From contig NC_020191.1 of assembly GCF_000315915.1 (NCBI RefSeq), positions 310,001 to 374,000 of the forward strand: a stretch of DNA of 64,000 bases, given 5' to 3'. Numbering within the stretch: position 1 is the first letter of the stretch; each line of letters opens with the position of its first letter. The notes below the pieces were generated by a model that saw only the letters and a program-made list of their open reading frames with translations, did no database searches and was not told the DNA's origin. This stretch comes from Henningerozyma blattae CBS 6284 (taxonomy: Eukaryota; Ascomycota; Saccharomycetes; Saccharomycetales; Saccharomycetaceae). Shown here in pieces: positions 58,953-64,000 of this stretch. A program made the position numbers and the translations under genes.

Positions 58953-60404
58953 ATGTCAGGGTCCAATCAAGATCTATTGCAACCACAGAAGCTGCTGTTA
59001 CCCCAAGCATATTTGACAAATTTCCATAATAGAATTAGAAATGAAGACGTTCCTATGCTGATTACCGCCCAACCTGTAAGGGGTCATAAGAGAGCCAAAG
59101 TCGTTAATTATGCTGAGTTTGATAACGATATTTTAAATGAATTTACCACCAATCCAAATTCAAATAACTCAAATTCTAATATCAATAGTAATTTAATGAA
59201 TAATAATGGTAATAGTGATCTCAATAATATTAATAGTAATGCTAATAATATGAATAATGATATTAATATGAATAGCTTAAATGGCTTTAATAATAATTTA
59301 ATTGGTAATATCAATTTAATGAATAGTCTTAATCTTAATATTAATAATATGAATATGAATAATAATTTATCAACTTCAAATTCACTATTGAATATCGATA
59401 ATCATGATTTTTTACTAGATCCATCTAGAAATATCTCCAATCTAAATTTGAATATTGGAGATCTTGAAGGAACTGGGTTCTTTAAAGATTTAAACAATAA
59501 TAACAACACAGATGATGCAAATGACCAAATAACTCAAAGCAATACCAACCAATTACTGATGGAAGATGAGCTTTTAAAAAAATCTTTACCTGATATAAAG
59601 GATCAAGATGAATTAATAAATATTCTAAGATATCCAAAGATAAGAGCCACTTTCTCTCAAAGTAAAATTGCTACACCATATAGATTGGATATATCTCCAG
59701 AATTATCGATGAATCAACAGGAACAAATTATAATACCAATCAATTTAAATATTGAACATGGTGATCATACAATAATAGACTCTTTCACATGGAATGTTAA
59801 TGATCATTCGTTAACACCAGAGGAATTTGCTACTATTTATATTAGAGACTTAGATTTTAGTAATTCCTCTTCATTACACTCTCAAATTGTATCTTCAATT
59901 AATGAACAAATTCAAGAATATGAAACAGTTGCCTCAGTAATGGTGCCAGACTTACATGTAATAATAAATTTAACTTGTAGTTTAGAAAATAAAATGTACG
60001 AAGATAATTTTCAATGGAATTTAACTGATAAATCATTATCACCAGAAATTTTTGCAGAAATTGTTGTACAAGATTTAGGGTTAACTAGAGAATTTATGCC
60101 ATTAATATCTAATGCATTACACGAATACATCTTAAAAGTGAAAAAAGAATGGCTAGAAGGTCAATTAAATCAAGATCATGTACCCAATGGTGCTGCATTT
60201 GGTTACCTGTCAGGGTTGAGACTAGATATTGATGAACTAGGTGCAAATTGGTGTCCAAGAGTGGAAGAATTAACTCAAGAGGAAATACAGAAACGTGAAA
60301 TTGAAAAAGAAAGAAATCTAAGAAGATTGAAAAGAGATGCTGATAGAATGGGTAGAAGAGGTAGGCGTAGATTAGATAATTTGGAGACATCTTTAAGATT
60401 GTAG
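58953..60404 (+). CDS. SFH1: RSC chromatin-remodelling subunit Sfh1 (SNF5 family)
   Basis: Sfh1 is the essential Snf5-like subunit of the RSC nucleosome remodeller. The 483-residue product starts with LPQAYLTNFHNRIRNEDVPM, the conserved N-terminal motif. An Asn-rich low-complexity insert (about 68-150) follows. Two SNF5 repeats are at about 252-325 (IIPINLNIEHGDHTIIDSFTWN...LTPEEFATIYIRDL) and 328-400 (VINLTCSLENKMYEDNFQWN...LSPEIFAEIVVQDL). It lacks the long Gln/Pro-rich flanks of Snf5, which favours Sfh1. A basic tail (RNLRRLKRDADRMGRRGRRR) ends the protein. S. cerevisiae Sfh1 is 426 residues; the Asn insert explains the difference. It is near TAD3 and BUD6, as YLR321C is near YLR316C and YLR319C. 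Confidence 0.93.
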   Translation: MSGSNQDLLQPQKLLLPQAYLTNFHNRIRNEDVPMLITAQPVRGHKRAKVVNYAEFDNDILNEFTTNPNSNNSNSNINSNLMNNNGNSDLNNINSNANNMNNDINMNSLNGFNNNLIGNINLMNSLNLNINNMNMNNNLSTSNSLLNIDNHDFLLDPSRNISNLNLNIGDLEGTGFFKDLNNNNNTDDANDQITQSNTNQLLMEDELLKKSLPDIKDQDELINILRYPKIRATFSQSKIATPYRLDISPELSMNQQEQIIIPINLNIEHGDHTIIDSFTWNVNDHSLTPEEFATIYIRDLDFSNSSSLHSQIVSSINEQIQEYETVASVMVPDLHVIINLTCSLENKMYEDNFQWNLTDKSLSPEIFAEIVVQDLGLTREFMPLISNALHEYILKVKKEWLEGQLNQDHVPNGAAFGYLSGLRLDIDELGANWCPRVEELTQEEIQKREIEKERNLRRLKRDADRMGRRGRRRLDNLETSLRL

Positions 60405-60535
60405 CTATCCCATATATTCAACTATTCGAAATCACGGCATTTAATATTTACTAAAGGTATCTTAGATATTAATTCAAAAATGGCATGCATATGTATTTTA
60501 TATATATTTATAAATATTATTAAACAATTGTATCA

Positions 60536-61594
60536 TTAACATGAAACCTCAAGATCAATATCGTCTATAGGAAATTCATCACCAAGCCATTGAAACACTT
60601 CATATTTCGAATTTAATAACTTATTACTATGCATACAAAAACCTTTTCCACTTTCTGGTTTTAAAGTTCCTGTCTTAACCATTGGTTTAATAAAAATCAA
60701 TCTTTTAATTCGAGAATGAACCAATGCCATTGAACACATAGAACATGGTTCATGAGTTGTATAAATGTCAAAATTAAAGCAAAGGTATGTTTGGTGGTTC
60801 TTAATATCATCATTAACTTGATGTTCGTTTGACAAATCACTCTTTGACATTAATGCCCTTCTTTTCACTTCCAAATCTGCCACTTTCTTGATACCATTCA
60901 TTATACTATGATCTGTCGGTATCCCATTTTCAGCTACTCTAGTATCCATGGAGTATATGATGTTCTTTGAATCATTCGGGTTTACGAATGCTGTGATAAT
61001 TGGAAATTCGTTTCCATTTAGTTTTTCTTTTTGAGATAATTTTGTAATTTCTTTCAAAATATTCTTTATTTGAATCATGTCAAACTTATAGTCATTCAAA
61101 ATTTGATCATTTGGATTACCACGCCAGATCAAAGGCCAATATAATTTACTCCATTCTAGCATTCGTTCCTTAGTGGATGGATTTCCCATTGGTACTAGAT
61201 ATTTACAGGTTAAATTGTCGTATCTGTTAATTAAGTCCTCTGTAGAATTATCGCGTATTAAAGTAATAACATCACTTTCATGTGTAATCATCTTTACTGA
61301 ACACAATATAATTCTTAAAACTATTTTTGTTTTATTCTGCTCTTTTTCAGTGCAATCTATTGTTAATTTTTTTAACCTTTTTACATGTAAATATGAAACA
61401 GGATCTTGATCAGTAATATTAACTTTAATAAAATCAATCCATTTCTTGGAATCTTTAGGGTTAATATCAATCGTCCATACATTAACTAGCTCTGGTACAT
61501 CTATATCATTTTTATTTCTTATTTGCAACAATCTATCTTCTACAATGCATTTGACAAAATCAATTTTATAAGGATTATCTGAAATTTTAACCAT
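60536..61594 (-). CDS. TAD3: tRNA adenosine deaminase subunit Tad3
   Basis: Tad3 pairs with Tad2 to deaminate adenosine-34 to inosine in the wobble position of several tRNAs. The 352-residue product has the cytidine-deaminase-type zinc motifs HSI (His229) and PCSMC (Pro283, Cys284, Cys287). The general-base Glu of active deaminases (HAE) is replaced by Ile, as expected for the non-catalytic Tad3 subunit (Val in S. cerevisiae). Conserved flanking blocks are YWPLIWRGNPNDQILNDYK and a C-terminal GKGFCMHSNKLLNSKYEVFQ. The start is the ATG at 61594 (MVKISDNPYKIDF), which matches the yeast N-terminus; there is no earlier ATG in frame. Its substrates include tRNA-Ile(AAU) and tRNA-Val(AAC), both encoded in this window. 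Confidence 0.96.
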   Translation of the reverse strand: MVKISDNPYKIDFVKCIVEDRLLQIRNKNDIDVPELVNVWTIDINPKDSKKWIDFIKVNITDQDPVSYLHVKRLKKLTIDCTEKEQNKTKIVLRIILCSVKMITHESDVITLIRDNSTEDLINRYDNLTCKYLVPMGNPSTKERMLEWSKLYWPLIWRGNPNDQILNDYKFDMIQIKNILKEITKLSQKEKLNGNEFPIITAFVNPNDSKNIIYSMDTRVAENGIPTDHSIMNGIKKVADLEVKRRALMSKSDLSNEHQVNDDIKNHQTYLCFNFDIYTTHEPCSMCSMALVHSRIKRLIFIKPMVKTGTLKPESGKGFCMHSNKLLNSKYEVFQWLGDEFPIDDIDLEVSC

Positions 61595-61933
61595 GTCGTA
61601 TGATTGCAATACAAGTAGTTGGTTGATATTGTTGTTTTTTCAAGTTGAAAATATTTAATTAAAGCAAAAAATTGAAAATTTAGCGATGCCCAAAAATTTA
61701 GGTACATTTTAGATAAAAAAAGCTTAAATGTCCCAAAATAAGCAAAATTAAGCACTTATAAATTTTTTTAAATAGAAGCCTAAATGGTAATGAAAATAAT
61801 TTTCTTATATGAAATTACGTATTATAATTAGACATAAATAATTTTAAAATGCATAAATGATAGATAGTTTCATAAATAAATATGAAAGTACTACTTTTGA
61901 TTAAAAGTCGAAGAATAAAGGTATGTTGACAAC
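61595..61933. other. TAD3 promoter and BUD6 3' flank
   Basis: A 339-bp AT-rich spacer. No other feature. Confidence 0.45.
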
Positions 61934-64000
61934 TCAAAATCCTTCATACATTACACGGAAATGTTCCTTATCCTTTTCATCTCTCATACGATCTACCTCT
62001 TCGATCCCACCTGCGTTCTTTAAATTAGACTGTTGAACAAAAGTTCCAAGTTCGTTTTCAAATTTTGTATTTTTATCTTTATAAATCCTTTCTTTTTCCC
62101 AGAGTTTTTCTGCTCTTTCTAAGGCATCGATTCTACTCTCATGATCTGGAATCATAGATTGTACATCATTTAATAATTTTTCTCTAACATCGTGAGCTTC
62201 GCCAGGCTTAGTTGCTGGTAAAATTGGTACCATTTTTGGACGATTTGGATTTTTCTTTCTCTCTTCACAGCATAGTTTCACTAGTTTAAATGTTTCCATA
62301 GATTTTTGTAAATCTGTTTCTAAATCACTGATTAACTCAACTTGTAATGCCAAGAATTGTTGATCTTCACAAACCTCATTCAACAAATTTTCCCAATGCT
62401 TTTTCCAATGAGGCTTCTCGGTGTCAAGTAGCTTTCTTAGGTTTTCTAAATTAATTGTTGCACTTTCCAATTCTTTTTCAACGGAATTAATCTTTTTTTC
62501 AGAAGGTCTAACACCACGATCTGCTACATCCTTACGCAATAGTTCAATATTATCTTGTAAATCGTCCACCTTAGATAGCAATGCATCAGATATATCACTG
62601 ACTTCATTTTTAGATTTCTCCATATATTCATTTGAGCCAGATTCCGAGGAATTAACTGATAATGCTTTAAATTGCTCAATTTTGTCAACAATGTTACTAA
62701 ATGTGGCTTTCATTAATTTATCGTCTTCTTTATGTATTTGTCGTAGAATACTAATTTGGTGTTTCATATTTTTAACTTTGTTGGCCTCTGCAGTAGATAA
62801 TCCTGAGTTATCAGTTATTTCTTTTTGCTGTGGGGCCTTTGACAAATCGGCAGTAGGTTCATTCAGCTTGGTAGTATTAGAAAGCTCTTTCAACTTATTT
62901 AAGATTTCTAATTGTGATTTATGTATTTCGATTTTCATAGCTTCCATAATTTTTTCAAAAGTGAGATCAAATTCTAATTGTTTTGGTTCTTCTTTAATTT
63001 CTACCTTTTCAATTTTTGCTGGTGTAACAAGATGAAGCTCTAATATGCAACCATCATAAAGTTCATGAAAATTTTGATCATCTAATTGATAGAATACAGA
63101 ATAAGTATTGTCTTTAACATAAATATCAGGTAGCATACCGTCATCTAATGTATAACTGAATTTTTCAACAAAGAGTAGCCTTAATTCATTAAGGTTGGAT
63201 GGTTTTGTAATGACACACTTTTTAACATTATCTTTCAGTTTTAAAAATACAACATATTCATTCTTTGTTGAATCAGATTTTTTTTTCTCATTATCGAGAA
63301 TCTTTTCTGTACCATCTGAACTATGTATTGCTTTCGGCCTAGCACTAGGTATCTTTGGAGGAAGTTGTGTTATAGCATCATCAGCGTGACTAGTTTTTTT
63401 ATTGATTGGAGGGGAAGTAGATGAAGAAAATCCTGTTATCACGTCAAGACTTGGAAGATTATTATTATTCGGTAGCATAGGCGTTGGATTGCTACTATTC
63501 ATTGCATCCGCTGCATCTTTGGCCGTTTGATTAGTTAGTTTAGCCATATGGTATGCAGAGTATCTCTTAGAAGCACGCCTCTGTAAACTAGAACCATTTT
63601 TTAATTGTGATAACGCATCTGCACCTTCTGCTGTTGGTGATGGAAGTCTCTCAACTGGCGTAGAGGCTTCTTCTTCGTGTCGTTGCAAATCAATCTGTAC
63701 ATTAGATAATTTCTCGCGTAAAGATAGTTTACGTGGCATTAAACTAGAAGTGCCAGATGTAATACTACTCCTGGGGCCGTTGTTCAAAGCATTGTCATAT
63801 GGAGAATTCATAGGGGTACCCGTCAAAGAATTATAAGACATCGCTACAGAATTGACTCTGCTGGAACTACTTCTTGGAGAAGTGGTATCATGCCCAGAGC
63901 TGGTCGAATAATTGCTATTTGATGAAGATGTGGAAAGATGAGAGCTTAATTTTTTAGCTTGAGCTTGAGCCTTTTTAATCATTTTTAATTCGTTTTGTTT
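61934..64000 (-). CDS. BUD6: Bud6/Aip3 actin and formin cofactor, 5' end outside window
   Basis: Bud6 (Aip3) is a polarisome protein that binds actin monomers and the formin Bni1 to promote cable nucleation. At least 682 residues are present. They comprise a Ser-rich linker (about 1-240) and the conserved AIP3 region from about 245 (EYVVFLKLKDNVKKCVITKP, LRLLFVEKFSYTLDDGMLPD, FYQLDDQNFHELYDGCILEL). Long coiled-coil helices follow at about 330-560, then the C-terminal actin-binding flank ending HFRVMYEGF. The frame stays open beyond the first visible Met to the window edge (KQNELK before it), so the N-terminal domain lies outside. S. cerevisiae Bud6 has 788 residues, so roughly 100 are missing. 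Near SFH1 and TAD3, as YLR319C is. Confidence 0.95.
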   Translation of the reverse strand, partial: KQNELKMIKKAQAQAKKLSSHLSTSSSNSNYSTSSGHDTTSPRSSSSRVNSVAMSYNSLTGTPMNSPYDNALNNGPRSSITSGTSSLMPRKLSLREKLSNVQIDLQRHEEEASTPVERLPSPTAEGADALSQLKNGSSLQRRASKRYSAYHMAKLTNQTAKDAADAMNSSNPTPMLPNNNNLPSLDVITGFSSSTSPPINKKTSHADDAITQLPPKIPSARPKAIHSSDGTEKILDNEKKKSDSTKNEYVVFLKLKDNVKKCVITKPSNLNELRLLFVEKFSYTLDDGMLPDIYVKDNTYSVFYQLDDQNFHELYDGCILELHLVTPAKIEKVEIKEEPKQLEFDLTFEKIMEAMKIEIHKSQLEILNKLKELSNTTKLNEPTADLSKAPQQKEITDNSGLSTAEANKVKNMKHQISILRQIHKEDDKLMKATFSNIVDKIEQFKALSVNSSESGSNEYMEKSKNEVSDISDALLSKVDDLQDNIELLRKDVADRGVRPSEKKINSVEKELESATINLENLRKLLDTEKPHWKKHWENLLNEVCEDQQFLALQVELISDLETDLQKSMETFKLVKLCCEERKKNPNRPKMVPILPATKPGEAHDVREKLLNDVQSMIPDHESRIDALERAEKLWEKERIYKDKNTKFENELGTFVQQSNLKNAGGIEEVDRMRDEKDKEHFRVMYEGF

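Overview
The window is nuclear DNA of a budding yeast in the family Saccharomycetaceae. It is AT-rich, with compact and mostly intronless genes, tRNA genes of Saccharomyces type, and solo Ty-type LTRs beside tRNA genes. RPL26 and EFB1 have typical yeast introns (GTATGT donors, TACTAAC-like branch points). Gene order largely follows S. cerevisiae chromosome XII right arm (RPS25B, NUP2, SGD1, VRP1, FKS1, RPL26A, YLR345W, KAP95, ORM2), but it is interleaved with genes that sit on the duplicated sister segment of chromosome VII (MSB2, YGR016W, THG1, POP6, CAX4, ACB1). This fits a lineage that resolved the whole-genome duplication differently from S. cerevisiae, or one that never underwent it. I cannot name the species.

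Layout. 1-5 kb: POM33-like, THG1 and a decayed GLO1. 4.9-8.6 kb: a hairpin-dense noncoding stretch, tRNA-Ile, several solo LTRs and tRNA-Pro. 9-25 kb: TMA10/STF2, the mucin MSB2, a YGR016W orthologue, tRNA-Val, a MID2/MTL1 wall sensor, tRNA-Asp, a second POM33/PER33 and RPS25. 26.5-28 kb: divergent tRNA-Pro and tRNA-Glu with three stacked LTRs between them. 28-38 kb: NUP2, SGD1, VRP1 and POP6, the last in a GC-rich island. 38-64 kb: FKS1/GSC2, a degenerate repeat, tRNA-Arg, RPL26, YLR345W-like, CAX4, KAP95, ACB1, ORM, EFB1 with an intronic snR18, SFH1, TAD3 and BUD6. BUD6 runs off the right edge.

Themes. Three proteins belong to the cell-wall and osmotic surface (MSB2, MID2/MTL1, FKS). VRP1 and BUD6 organise actin. 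NUP2, KAP95 and two POM33 proteins serve the nuclear pore. RPS25, RPL26, EFB1, SGD1, THG1, TAD3 and POP6 make ribosomes or process tRNA. Grouping reflects ancestral order, not operons.

Most unusual signal: six of the seven tRNA genes carry a CACGTG motif, usually as RTCACGTG, 23-29 bp beyond the mature 3' end, just past the Pol III terminator. I know of no described role for such a positioned element. Other notable items are the array of perfect hairpins at 5.04-5.33 kb, an LTR-B/LTR-A composite present twice in inverted orientation, a cell-cycle promoter cluster with a 20-bp palindrome in front of FKS, and a triplicated module in SGD1.
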